Assembly (NCBI GenBank): GCA_011763485.2
Contig: JAANSK020281490.1
Coordinates: 1-31,947 of the forward strand
DNA length: 31,947 nt
Source of the DNA: Isoetes engelmannii
Lineage: Eukaryota; Streptophyta; Lycopodiopsida; Isoetales; Isoetaceae
Direction: 5' to 3'
The translations under genes and the position numbers were made by a program. Shown piece by piece: positions 1 through 12,100 of this stretch. The notes beneath the pieces are model-generated. The model ran no database searches and was not told where the DNA came from. It worked only from the letters and a program-made list of their open reading frames with translations. The first letter of the stretch is position 1; each line of letters begins with the position of its first letter.

Positions 1-1902
1 AGCAGCACCCTTTCACCACAATATTGTTCTAGGCCTTGTGGCATTGTCTACAGTATTATTTCTTACATCTTTTGATTATGGTATAAGCATAACCTCAATT
101 TCAGTGGACAGTTTTGGAAGTCCTTAATGTAGACGATTGATATTTTCCCCATAATTCTTCTAGCCTTGTTAGTCAATCATTGAAGCTGTAGTTATCACAC
201 ACTTGACTAGTACAAGTTGATTTTTCTTTATAAAAGCAAAACTGGGTGCCCGTTGCAAAGGGAATTGGTCTAATATTTGTTTTGTTTGTGGATGACATTT
301 TCTACTTAGCTGGAATGCAATGGAACTAACGTTTGCCAAAATTGACAGGGAAACAAAAGATGTCCTAAAGTAGAGTGCCTTTAGAAACCCTATCTAAATT
401 CGGAAATTTTCATGTGTTCAACTGGAAATTTCTATCGTCCTAATTTTCCTCCACTACGAATCTGCTCAACACTGGACTGCAATTACTTCTCAAAGCATTC
501 GACCAATTTAAAGGATGCTCCATTTCTCTCAAATAAACATTTTTCACCTTAATAATCATAAAATACTTTTTAGGAAATAGGGCCGAAAGTTGGATATACG
601 ATCGTGAATTACTTAAAGCATTTCGCTAATTTTAGAGATGCTTCGTTTACCTCGTTATTGTGAAAAATGAGGTCCTAGATATTAATGTCTTCTTTTCTAG
701 ATGGTATTTCTTAGAGTCTGCACTTGCATTTTGCAAAGGATAACTGAAAAGTTACAATGCAGGGATTCTTATGATGAAATTGAAGATTGAAATTGAAGAT
801 GTGACCAGAATGATCGTGAATTACTTGAAGCTTTCACTAGTTCTAGAGATGCTTCATTTCTAAAATTAATTATTCAACTCTCTTAGATGTAAACCACTCG
901 AAGGTGGAAATTCCTCGAAGTTCCACCATTTGTTTCTTTCAAGTATTTTTTGTTGAAAGGTTTACTGGTGACGTTGCTTACAGCGCCGCCAGCACATTTA
1001 AAAAAAGATAAGAGTGATCTTTTTTTTTTTTTTTTTTGGTATTCTTTTAGCTTCAGATACTCTTGATACAACATAAGGAAATACAAGAAATTTATCGCGG
1101 CTCTTTGGTTCTAAGCTTGTCAAGTTAGACCCACTATTAAAGTCTAATTTGCATATGTGCAACCTAAAACAATTAGAATAATGCTCACCTTCCAACCTGT
1201 TAATTCACCAGGAACATAGTCCGCGTCAACGTCACCTCTGAATTAAAAGTGCTTAATGTTTAATTCTTCGAAGTTTTCTTGAAAATTTCTTATTGAGCAT
1301 TAAAAAACACACTTCAAGTGGAAAATCTTGCATTGCATGTGTCATTTCAGATCTGCATTCTGCATTGTTGTGCATTTGTAATTATTGTAGGTGATTTAAT
1401 CTAGTTTAATCTTGAGAGTGCAAGTTTCCTAGATAAACAACAATCACCAAGAATTCACGATGGAGAGTTGGGCATTTCCTTTTCCTCTTTGTTTTTGTTT
1501 TTGTTTTTTTTTTTTTTTTATACCATGAAAATTCATGTCTCATATCTTTATCTTATGCATATATTTTTAATGAAGTTGAAAACCCCAGAGTGCAGACATG
1601 GTGTTTTCAACACAATATTTGCCTTCTAAATTAAAATCTGCTGCGAAAGTTCGGTTGGCAAATGGAAAGAGAGGTCTCTTCTACTTTATAATCTCCAGTA
1701 GAAGTGAGACGAATGAAGTCGTACAGTACCATGAAATATGACACAGGTGATGCAAAATCCTTACCCAAGCAAACCGTACAGCAAGAAACAGAGGAAAGAA
1801 AGCAAACTCTAGAAAAAATATGGAAATAATGCTCATGATGCTCTTTGCCAAAGAGCATATATTTGAGGAGCATGATAGGCATTTAACCAAGAATGGTCAG
1901 TC
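1..1902. other. intergenic, no gene recognised
   Basis: AT-rich, with poly-T tracts near 1020 and 1504 and the dispersed 50-bp repeats. The few open stretches are short and lack codon bias or known motifs. Confidence 0.6.
474..862. repeat. three dispersed copies of a ~50-bp sequence
   Basis: Copies near 474-530, 600-650 and 812-862 share an AATTACTT.AAGC start and a .GAGATGCTTC.TTT end (the first copy is more diverged). The second and third also share GATCGTGAATTACTT. No coding frame links them. Confidence 0.65.
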
Positions 1903-3000
1903 CTACTGTGACTTACTGCAAATTTTCTTGTACGAATTATTCAAGCATGCATTCACAATTTGTGCACGACCACCACGTGGAACAACTGGCAAAACTTGCC
2001 GAAAATCTCCACCCAGCACTATTGGAATCTCCCCAAGTAACATGTCACATTCTGTTATATCTCGGAGTGTCCTATCCAAGGCCTCATAGGTGTGCCTGTG
2101 AACCATAGGAGCTTCATCCCATATGATAATGCGACATGCCCTTATTAATTTTGCCAAGCTAGATTGTTTTGGAATATCGCAAAGTGGAGGATTCATCAAC
2201 CCGTAATGGGATTTTAAATCGAGAGTGCGCAGTTCGGCCGTCCATAAGTAGGATGGATGCAATTCCAGATGATGCAACAGCAATTGCTATATTGCTCTAT
2301 GTAAACTCTCATTTTCTCTATAATACACTTCTTGCTCGCCTAGTAGATGGATTGCTAAACGAACCACATTAGGGACCTGCTATTGCAACCAATATCCTAA
2401 TATTCTCCAACATGCTTCTGAGGCAGAGAACTAACGGGCATTCAAGAACTGTTCCACCTCATCAATGTTTGTAGCAGATGCACTCGTGGATCCCATATTA
2501 TTTTCTGGCTCTAGATTTACTGAAATCATATCTGGTCCCTTATACACGTATTTGTAAAAATATTTGACTGATTTGACATGTGCGCAGATTTCAACATTAA
2601 TATGGCATTTAAAATATGATGTTAGCCATGGATTATACGGAACAACCCATCGGTTGTCCAATGTCATTCCATCTTTTTGCACACTATGACCATCATCACG
2701 ACGACGATATAACGGATACCCATCACTCACCACAGTTTCGTTGATGAAATCTCGTGGATAGTGTTTGCTGCAAACTCCATCTTTCATGCAGGTTGCTCCT
2801 GGCTTATGTACTCCACAAGGTCCATGCATCATCGAACGGGTGACGATCTCAATAGAGTTCTGGATGCTGATTTTTATCTGGAATTTCGGCACAAACAATC
2901 ATGTCAAAGTCTTCGGGTGTGAATGGCTTGTCAGCATGATCCAAAATTAAGAGCAAATGGACATGCGGCAACCCTCTCTTGTGGAACTCAACAACAAGCT
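1903..3000 (-). pseudogene. Helitron RepHel remnant (HUH Rep piece then PIF1 helicase piece)
   Basis: Reading downward from 3000, the minus strand has 'FHKRGLPHVHLLLILDHAD' (the H-x-H of the HUH nuclease), 'FDMIVCAEIPDKNQHPELY' and 'MMHGPCG', then 'CSKHYPRDF', 'YRRRDDG', 'NRWVVPYNPWL' and 'YFYKYVYKG'. These are the Helitron-like N domain in order. About 150 bases later come PIF1 pieces: 'GRTAHSRFKIP', 'IIWDEAPM' (Walker B) and 'GGDFRQVLPVVPRGGRAQIV'. RepHel proteins usually exceed 1300 residues. Here the Rep upstream part, the middle and the Walker A motif are gone, one inserted base shifts the frame after 'HPELY', and a stop follows 'FLNAR'. It is a dead internal fragment; I found no Helitron ends (5' TC or 3' hairpin with CTRR). 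Confidence 0.9.
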
Positions 3001-3879
3001 TGTGCAATTTTTGTTATGCAAGATTACGGTGATGTATGCCATAACGGCTATATGGTAGGCTTCGATTTGGCCGGGCCTGTTAGCTTACGCCTTAGATGTT
3101 CTGTTGCTCGTTGCCTCTGTTGTTGTAATAATTTTAGGGATACCGGATAACGGTATCCCTTAATGTTGTTAGTGCTTCGGGTTTTTTTAACCAATTTATA
3201 TAATGATTCTAACCTTTGTTTCTTTTTCTTTTCAACTAGTTTATCCCCTAGGTATCCATTGTTAAAGGCTATTGTTCCTTGCTACCATAGTACTTCAATG
3301 CTTCAAATCTTTTTTTGCTATCAAGTCCATGGCTTCTCCCCCGGTCCCTAATAAACCCAATAACCCACCTTATGAAAGAATAGTACCTAGCTAGAGAAAC
3401 ATAAATCCATGGTCTATAATTGTTGTATAGAATGCATGACTCAAATCGAATCCAAAGATCCCAAAGCAAGTCTATACCACAACAACTCTCTCAAACTAGA
3501 CATTAAAACTTCCTTGCACTATGTCAAATGATCACAATTCAAACTAGAAAACAAGTCAAACAAAAGAAATGTTCGCGTCGGATGAAAGGCTACTGCACAA
3601 AGAACAAGAGAATCATTTCTAAGTAAGTTGAGTTCTAAAAAGCATCAGCAGAAGAACATTAGAATGAATGATACAGATTGAATTGGTGTAAGAAAATTCC
3701 ATAACCAGATGGAAAAAAATGATTATGTCAATGATGAAAGGCAATTGAACTAACAAAATGATGATTAGCTTTATCAAGAGTTGCAAGCAAAAATAGAGCG
3801 TTAATTCCTGTTCTAAATCAAACTAATTTGCATGTTCCTCAATTTTAAATCTAATATTAGCCTGCTACAACTCTCTATT
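3001..3879. other. intergenic between Helitron and MITE, nothing recognised
   Basis: No motif or repeat seen. The Helitron may once have extended into its left part, but the reading frame ends near 3010. Confidence 0.5.
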
Positions 3880-3886
3880 TGAGTAT

Positions 3887-4369
3887 GGAAATGCCCCTAT
3901 AGTTTGTGTATATTACCGAAATGCCCCTGGTAGTTCGATTATTTCCCCAAATGCCCTTGTGTTTGGGGGGGGGGGGGGGGGGGGGGTGAGCAAGTTGTGT
4001 TAGGGATGTGATTGGTGGGATCGATGCTAGGGCAAATTGCTGCTCTCAAATGGATGGAACATGGAGATATTGCAATCTATCTAGCCACTATTGGAAGAAA
4101 AAATCAACCTTCCATTTAATGCTTAGAACATGAATTTGCAAAATAATGAACTTTTGCTATTAGGTGTTTCTTTTTCAACATCGAGTTTGTTTGTTTGTTG
4201 GAACTGCAAGCATTTTTGTTGAAATCCGCGTGAAGCAAGGGCATTTAGGTAAATACGCTAGAATGTGGTTATATTATGTTGACCGATGGCATTTAGAGAA
4301 ATAATCAAAATACTAAAGGCATTTTGGTAATATACTCAAACTATAAGGGTATTTAATTAATTTTCCCAA
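3887..4369. mobile_element. foldback MITE with ~65-bp imperfect TIRs and 7-bp target duplication
   Basis: The left arm (3887-3960, 'ATGCCCCTATAGTTTGTGTA') and the right arm (4239-4369) are imperfect inverted repeats over about 65 bases; the right arm read in reverse gives 'ATACCCTTATAGTTTGAGTA'. TGAGTAT flanks both ends (3880-3886 and 4370-4376). It has no coding capacity. The long TIRs suggest a Mutator-like or hAT-like non-autonomous element; the flanks match at 7 of 9 bases if a 9-bp duplication is assumed, so the superfamily stays open. A 22-base G run lies inside the left arm. Confidence 0.75.
3965..3986. repeat. 22-base G homopolymer inside the MITE
   Basis: An uninterrupted G run directly after the left TIR. 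Its length may be partly sequencing or assembly error. Confidence 0.9.
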
Positions 4370-4376
4370 TGAGTAT

Positions 4377-5938
4377 TTGGGTCACGTTAATTTACACATG
4401 TGCCCAATATTAGACCTAATAGTAGCTTCCAATATATCCTAACGTACAATCGTTATGATCACATACTTAATTTTATGACCAAAATTTAGCATCCTTTTTT
4501 CTTTTTTTTTTAAGGAAACGTTAACTTGATCCACTATTTGGTACACACGCCCTAAACAAGAAACAGCCTTTATGAAAAACATTTCCATTGTAATTTTGAG
4601 TTGGAAATAATGTCTGACATTTGAGTTAGAAATTCAAAATTTCTTCTGTAATTTTTAATGTTGAAGTGCATGAAACTCTTTTGTAATTTGGAAGTGCTAG
4701 AAGGTTTGCCAATTAAGTTTACTATGACTTGGGGCAATGGTGGGCCGAATTATGGGGGTTGGGCAATTTTTTATGAAGGTCCTAATTTGGAAGCTATTAT
4801 TACACCGTTTGTTTCTTTTTTTGTGGCCCTAAAATTGCGGAGCATAGCAGCAGAGCCAAGAGGAGCAGAGCGAGGAGCAGCAGAGCTGCTCACTGAAGAT
4901 CGTTTCAGCAGGAGTATCTTTGCATCGCGAGGTCGCCTATTTGTCGAGTTAGTCTATTTGGCTTTGTTTTACTCGGCTTGGCTTTCTTTCCTTTATTTGG
5001 ATTCCTCGGTTGTTTGGATGTGATCCAGCGCTTACCATGACTGTAGATCTACATGTTCTTCCAGTTTCCATGCTTCTGGATTCGTTGCTTGGTTCAAAGG
5101 GTCCACAATCCCATGCCGCTGTGACCAAAGGATAGAAGGGTCTCTCAGCGAAACAAATGGCACTGGCTCTGCATCTCGTTGTGTGAGGTTTGTCGGATGG
5201 ATTCCATATCTCTTTGATTTGGTTTGGCTCTTATACAGGTCTGCAGGTCTGCACCGACCAGGCTGTGGGAGCTTTCTGGTGTACAGAGATTTTTCTCTCA
5301 TGTCTTCATCCGGTTTCGTTTTTTGCTTCTAATGTATTTTGATGTTGTCTAGTGCTGCCTATCTTGGCAGGGGGTTCAAATCCCCTTATGAATCCGATTC
5401 GAAGATGCCTCTGTATGGCTATGGTTTTAGTTTTGAGAAGAGGCCCGTTTTTTTGTTCTTTCTCTACTTCTGTTCTTTCTGCCTCTGAGAAGGTTTGCCA
5501 ATTAAATGTCATAGCTTGTAGAAGCAGGGGGAGCTCCGACGTTCCAATGGTACCTGCTACGTATCTTTATACATGCATACGTATGAGAGTTTTTAAGGGT
5601 TTTTTGCTCTACGAGGGTGTGAGGTGTAAAATCCTCACACCTTGATTTGGAATATTTTGAGAATTAAACCTGGATCCAATGATCCAAAAAAAACGAGGAG
5701 TGTGCGAGAAGGCGTGTCCCCTCCCTTTTTCTTGATCAGTTGTAATTTTGCAATTTGCATAAGGTGTCTTTGTTTTCAAAGTTTTTGAGAGCCTATGCTT
5801 GTAAAGATCCAGAAACTTCATGATGTAGAGTGCCATACAAGCACAACCTATGACAATATCAAAGCAGCCACTAAGACTGTAACTGGATCATCTTCCTTAG
5901 TGTCTTGCCCTCTTTTCAGATCCACAAATTTGTGTGTT
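4377..5938. other. intergenic 3' of MMS19, no gene recognised
   Basis: Holds a 121-codon open stretch (4658-5023) with a hydrophobic end and no recognised motif, and the 9-bp-stem hairpin. Base composition becomes more GC-balanced from 4840 to 5600, suggesting an unrecognised insertion. A tRNA-like B box (GGTTCAAATCC, near 5373) has no matching A box or acceptor stem. Confidence 0.4.
5616..5641. other. short perfect hairpin, 9-bp stem
   Basis: GGTGTGAGG and CCTCACACC pair around an 8-base loop (TGTAAAAT). It lies about 460 bases past the MMS19 stop. It is probably part of an unrecognised repeat; no T tract follows it. Confidence 0.5.
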
Positions 5939-5944
5939 TTTATT
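5939..5944 (-). terminator. candidate poly(A) signal AATAAA for MMS19
   Basis: On the minus strand this reads GAGAATAAAAAC, about 155 bases past the MMS19 stop codon. It is the nearest exact AATAAA I see. Plant signals are loose, so this is only a candidate 3' end. Confidence 0.3.
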
Positions 5945-6098
5945 CTCATGGTCTACTGTAAATCTTTTTACTTTATAACAAAAAAATTGTTAGCTCACTT
6001 GCTCACAAAATAAAGATTGTATGTTATGTACATTGCATATATTAGCTCACTTACATAAAAACTGAGATTGGGATTCTTAGATTTTACATCGCACAAGA

Positions 6099-6120
6099 TT
6101 ACTTTGCAGCAATAGCACAC
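6099..6120 (-). CDS. MMS19: MMS19 exon 20 (last 7 codons and TAA stop)
   Basis: After GATTGCAG the exon reads (W)CAIAAK and TAA, ending the protein at the same place as the family ('AWASI...'). At 22 bases it can be found only by following the splice phase. Confidence 0.88.
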
Positions 6121-9100
6121 CTGCAATCAACGTTGTTAAAACACGTCAAGTACAATTGCCTAGCTAGATGGAAAAAACAGCTTACCATGCCCGGTAACAC
6201 CGAATTGCTTCAGCACGGACTGATCGCTTGGAATCATCAATGGCAAACTTCAGAGCTTTTAACACCTACATATAAGAAGGCAAGAGCCTTTAATGTCTGT
6301 CCCAGAAAGAATGTCACCAGCATCATCAGCACATTTTGCACTTCCGAAATTTACCACACCTGCAACCTTGATGGAAATAAGCAAGCAAATGGCAGGCCAA
6401 TAAGTGCAGAAAGGCACTGCAGTGCTGTTTCTCGAATCATCTGAGAACAAGCATTTCCGTATTATATCCGGGCAAATCTGCAAAGTAAAGCACACCATTC
6501 ACGTACCACATGTTTGGGATATCTACTCAAACAGATAAGATGTTGTACTACGTCAGTAACATGGTCTTGAAGAAGTTTTCTTCCTGCAAGATTACAAACA
6601 AAAGCCAGCTTTACTGCATTTTGTCATGCTTAGTCAAACACTAACAACGCTAAGTTCAGCATTCAGCTTACCTTGGTTCACATCAAGGATGAAAGATGAC
6701 ATTGCCATTAAACACGCTGACAAGAATTTTACATCAGCATTATTTCTGGAAAGAAGAGAAATGCTTTCCAGTAATAATGGAACTGCCTAGAGAACAAACA
6801 GCGATGCATAATTATCAGTATTAAAGCTACAGCTGTTAAAGCTCATTTAAGCTACCTTTGGAAACACTCAAACTTGCTGTTAAACTCAAATTAATAAATA
6901 CAAGTGTCAAATGAGATCAATGACATGTGCATAACACAAATAAGATCCAAAAGTAAGTAAAGAACGATAAGTAACCCAGTGTACCCTGGGTCTCTGATAA
7001 TTTTCTACTTCTCACCAATTATGGGACTGTTTACAGTCCAAATTTGGACAAGATGGATTGGTGACAATTCTGAGATAATATCTGGCATCACCCAGTTCTT
7101 GAAATTCATGATATTAATTCTCGTTTGATTGGCAATTCTTCGAATGACCTTGCAGGTCTAACAAGTAAGGTCTATGGTACAATCTGTATTCCCTGTGCTG
7201 CTCAAGAAACTTATTACTCTGGTCTAACAAATGAGAAGCCACTGGAGCAATCAGATATTCTATGGAGTCAAAGACATTTTAAATTATCTGCTGCTCAAGA
7301 AACTTATTACTCTGGTCTAACGAATGAGAGGCCACTGGAGCAATCAGATATTCTATGAAGTCAAAGACATTTTAAATTATCTGCAAGAAAAGGGGCATAC
7401 GCAAGAATTTGTGCAGCAGCAATTGGTTGCAGACTCCACCTTTTGTGAGCATGGTCATGACACCATATTTCTGCCCCTTATGGATGGACCATAACTTTTG
7501 GCACGGTTTCAAGGAGGAGTTAGTGTTAGGTTTTCCTTGGTTAGTGGCTGATCTGAAGAAGCTTTGAGAAGAGTTTGCAGGCAGGCATGGAAGATCAAGA
7601 GAGAGTGCAGAATGTTGTTTGAGTTTACAGACCTCAACCACTACTCTTTCATCTAGATCTGCAACATGTAATTTCTTACAACAGATTTCTTCATGGTGAT
7701 TATGAAATCATTCACCAGTTTCTTAAAGAAGAGCAAGTTGCCAAGACAGCGTGGACTGACAAGACAAGCTGGCGCATTGTAAAACGATCATCAGAATCAC
7801 TAACAGACTTGAATATTGGGCTAAAAATTCTCCTTGTCCTATCAACGGAGCTCCATAAGGACTCATCCTCAACAATCTATAAATCTAGAAACTCAGACTT
7901 GTTAGTAGTAGATGAAGCAGATTGTGAAGACTGGGAATTATGAACAATATGCTGAAAGAAATGCTGGATAAGGACAGCCTGAAATTGGTGCACTCTTTCT
8001 GCATAGTAATTTTGACAGCCCTATCAGCAAACTTTCCGGTCTTTGCATTGGGATTGCAGGATAAGCTATGGCACCAACAAGGCTTCAAATGGTGTCAGCA
8101 ACAGGTATGCAAATATGCCAGGTCAGCAGTACCATCATACATGTGAGCATATAGGTCTAACACTCCTGCTAACTGACACTGCAGCAAACTCGAAAGGAAC
8201 ACTTGTGGAAGAGCATGTAGAGTAAATCACTCAGAATAGAAGCTATGGCTGACAAAAAACCAATCTTCGAAAAAGAAGATAAAGTGTTCTTCGGATTCCG
8301 CAGTCCCTAAGCTGCACAGATATCCTTTGCTCCCACACCATGCCCTTGGCTCTGTAGAATTGACTTCTAGTGGATAGCTCCCTTAAGGAAGGATGTCCAT
8401 TTATTGGCCACATACACATCCTCTCAATCAGGCCGAGTGATCATATTACCTCGTGACATTTCACACGAAATTTGGGAGCCAGGGACGAATTTGAAGACTG
8501 AACTTGAATTATGGAAAGGTGCTTCAGTTACACGTATTGAGTACCGCAGTTGAGGGGGAGAATCAAAGGCTGACCTAAACACGTGAGTGCTAGATTTAAC
8601 GTTAATAAAGGAAAACTTTGTATAATATTTTACGTTCTAGATCAATCTTTTCGTTGGATTTCTTACATCTACTCATTGCAGTCTTAAAACTATATCCGTC
8701 CATCACCAGGCATTGTAATGGAACTTACCATGCTAGCGTCTGAAAGCATAGCAGAATGAGGTACATCATTAAGCAATTGCGCAAAACCACGATACAACCA
8801 GATTCTGAGATAAACAAATTATAAGAATAACCGAATGATAACAAATACCTAACCACAGCCTGCTACTCAACTGACTCTAATTCTAACTAGCTGACAATTT
8901 TATTTGCAGAAAAATAAATGAGATGAAATCATACACAAGGCCAAGAGGCTGCAGATGCAAACCCCAGATGACTAGGATCAAGAGACATAAGATCTAAAGT
9001 CAACTAAGGTGCGACTGTCACTTTATAACACAGTGAACAGGTCAGCTATATTTGATAAATGTGTCAGATGTTTTAAGTTAGCTTAGTGCGCCAGTGATCA

Positions 9101-12100
9101 TGTTGCATATACATAATGTGTCTCCTACATGTTTGGCGCCCTAAATAATGAAGCACCAATTTAATAGAGGAACTTTAACCTTCTGCCGCCCTCAAATGGG
9201 TGATGAATTTTACAGCCAAAAGTCCATTGGATTTTGTCAATGTGTTTCTGCACTCAGCATATGAATAAGGTTGGCCTCTATACATTGGCGGCACAGCCTA
9301 CAGTCATAAGCAATCTTGGTGCTGTGGGTGATGAATTTTACAGCCAAAAGTCCATTGGATTTTGTCAGTGTGTTCCTGCACTTAGCATATGAATAAGGTT
9401 GGCCTTCCTCTATGCATTAGAGGCACAGCCTAAAGTCATAAGCATCACCTCAAAGGTACCTTTGGCATGCTAGATATGGGCATGAGCAATGGAACCAGCT
9501 CGTATTTTGTCCCCCCCATAATTTAATCATAAGAAACAAGTGCAATCACTAGAATGTCCTACTTGTCACTTGGTAAGCAAAGTTTGATGAAGATCTCACA
9601 TCTCTCGAAGTGGTGTTGCAAAAAAGGAAAAAACAAATCCCTACAAGAGTTTACCACCATCTAAATCACATTAGAGGTGACTACATGTCACAGGCAATAC
9701 ACTCGCACTTTACCATAATAACTAGAAGACTTGCCTGGATGGTGTGATCGTATCCCTTAGTGCCTCTTTGAGTAAGATTAACATATTGTTAAAGAACCGT
9801 TGCTTGTAAAGCAGGCGAACAATAGCATGGTCGTCTTTATTAAGAGTGGAGCCATCCTCCATTATAAGTCCCAAAGCTTCTATTACTGCATACTTAGTTG
9901 CATGCTGGTAACTTGCATCCTTTAGAATAGATATGAAAATGCTCAATATATCCATTATTCTTGTATGTCCCCTCATTACCAGCCCCTTACCCACCCATCC
10001 TAGTAAGCAAATAGCACCAGACTTAATGCAGTCTTTTGAATCCTCTATTAGAATGTCCTGTGCCCTGTTAATAATACGATCAATAGTAGCCTCCAACGCC
10101 AATGTATGATTCGACCACTTATTTAAGATTGATGCAACTGCCTGTGCGTTTGTATTTATAACTTCCTGATTAGCACCAGAAAATGCAGCAACGATAAACA
10201 TATCTATGACTTCTGTCCTAACCGGATGCGGAATCACATCTGACATCAATGCCACAGTCATAGCAGCAAATACAGACAGCATCCATATATCATTTGTGTC
10301 ATCTGAACGTTGCCTGGCACTTGGATCAATTCCATCTTCAAGAATGGCATTTCTGCTTGTCCATAGGGTGTCAAAAAGCACTCTCCAAATTGCTTCCTGT
10401 GCAACAAAATCACATCTCTGCACAGCATCATGTGCAGTAGCATTCAGAGAAGCCAAAAGCTGCAAAATCAGGAAGTTAGCTTGAACTAAGAATCATAATA
10501 AAATACAAGAAAAATGCAATATTGAACACTTAATAGAGGTCCTGTTTAGAGCACTCTGATCTTGTAAAAATACAGGAAACTGGCAAACTGATGTTTAATT
10601 TTCCTACTAGATTCTGAATGACCCTAAAATATTGGCACATTTTCAGAAACCGCATCTCTTGTCTCTCGCCCTAAAAGGTGACAGGGCTTGATCATCGTTC
10701 ATAACCCAAGCTGAAACTTACAAATTACCCAACTACTGCACAATGCAAGGGCTCTTAAAATCTGTTTAGTAAGCACTCTGATCTTGTAAAAATGCAGCAA
10801 ACTAAGGAACCTATGTTCATTTTTCCTAGTAGATTTTGTCTTACTCCTAAGTATAGTTCCAGATCAAGATGGCAAATGACAAATGAGAGAAAGTTTTTTT
10901 TCCCAAATCTCTTTCTGTTTTAAGTTAGCTACTTTATCAAGTACAGCATCTAAAGCATGTAAAGAAACTAAGGGTATGAAATTTATATAAAATGAAAGAA
11001 AACAGAAAATGGCCAAACACACATGATCTGCAGGCGCCACTCTAGAATTCCTAATCAACACCACAGAAGCCCAGATGTATATGGCTACTTTCTTTGCTCC
11101 TTCAAGGTGCCTCTCACTCCTACATAATCAAACATCAAAATGCGGTTAGACAAATAAAGAACAAATAACAAGTATAGTTTAAACTACGAATCATTAAAAA
11201 TGAAAATAACCACCGAACTAAATAGCATTCACAACAAACAATTTACAATCCAACCGTATAATAGAATGTCATCTATGTTATTGTCAAGAGGTATCAAATT
11301 CAACAATCTTAAACATTATATACTGATTGACTAAAAACCTTCTTAGTCTTTGTGAGATAGTGTTTTGATAGACTTAGTCTATCTGTAGCATTGCATTGTT
11401 GGTATAGTATAGAAATGTTGGCCAATTGAAGGGTGGTGTCCTAAAGGTCCAAACACACAAAGGGGAAGTGCCTTAACACAAAAGCACAAACAACCATTTC
11501 AGAAGGAAACATGACAGAAAGGGACCACATGGTAGCATTTTTAGCGTATCCTTATGGGGATTTTTTATTTTGTTTTCTGTTTTGTTCAATCACAGTTGCG
11601 CTAAATTAGAATGAACTCCTAGCAGGTCTAAAATGATTCATTCGTGAAATATTAAATTCTTTCTGTCTTCTTGGCTGGCTTTTGATGGCTTTTGATGGTC
11701 AAGGTAGTACAATGTGCTGGATTGCACGAACAGTTAAGATGTTTAATACTCTTGACTTCTCAATGGACAAAATACCCCCATTCTAATATAAGTTGGCAGC
11801 ACCCAATCCAAAACAGGGCAGCAGGTGAACTCGCACGTCATGATTTGGAGCAGCTTTATGTATCAAACCCCTTGCTAAATCCTTCTATAAAGTAGTCTTC
11901 TAAAAGAAAATTTCACAAGGAGATATTTCTAAGCACTTCAGCTGATGGTTTTATAGTAAGACCAAAGTTTCCTTAACATGAACTTTCATATAAGATGAGA
12001 TTCTACAAGGGGCAGTTTAGGGTCAGCTGGAAATTGAGCTGGACCGTGCCAACTGGCCTAAAGCAAACACAAATTTCTTCATTCTTCCTTGCTAATGAAG

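Noticed and set aside
1018-1037. poly-T tract as a retroposon tail
   Set aside because: No SINE or LINE body and no target duplication beside it.
4658-5023. 121-codon possible membrane protein
   Set aside because: No recognised motif, low-complexity Ala/Glu/Arg stretch, and no sign of conserved splice structure; kept only as unassigned DNA.
5340-5400. tRNA gene suggested by GGTTCAAATCCCC
   Set aside because: No A box, no complementary acceptor stem and no anticodon arm at the right distance.
10206-10484. 92-codon plus-strand open stretch
   Set aside because: It lies opposite MMS19 exon 14, whose minus-strand frame matches the family throughout.
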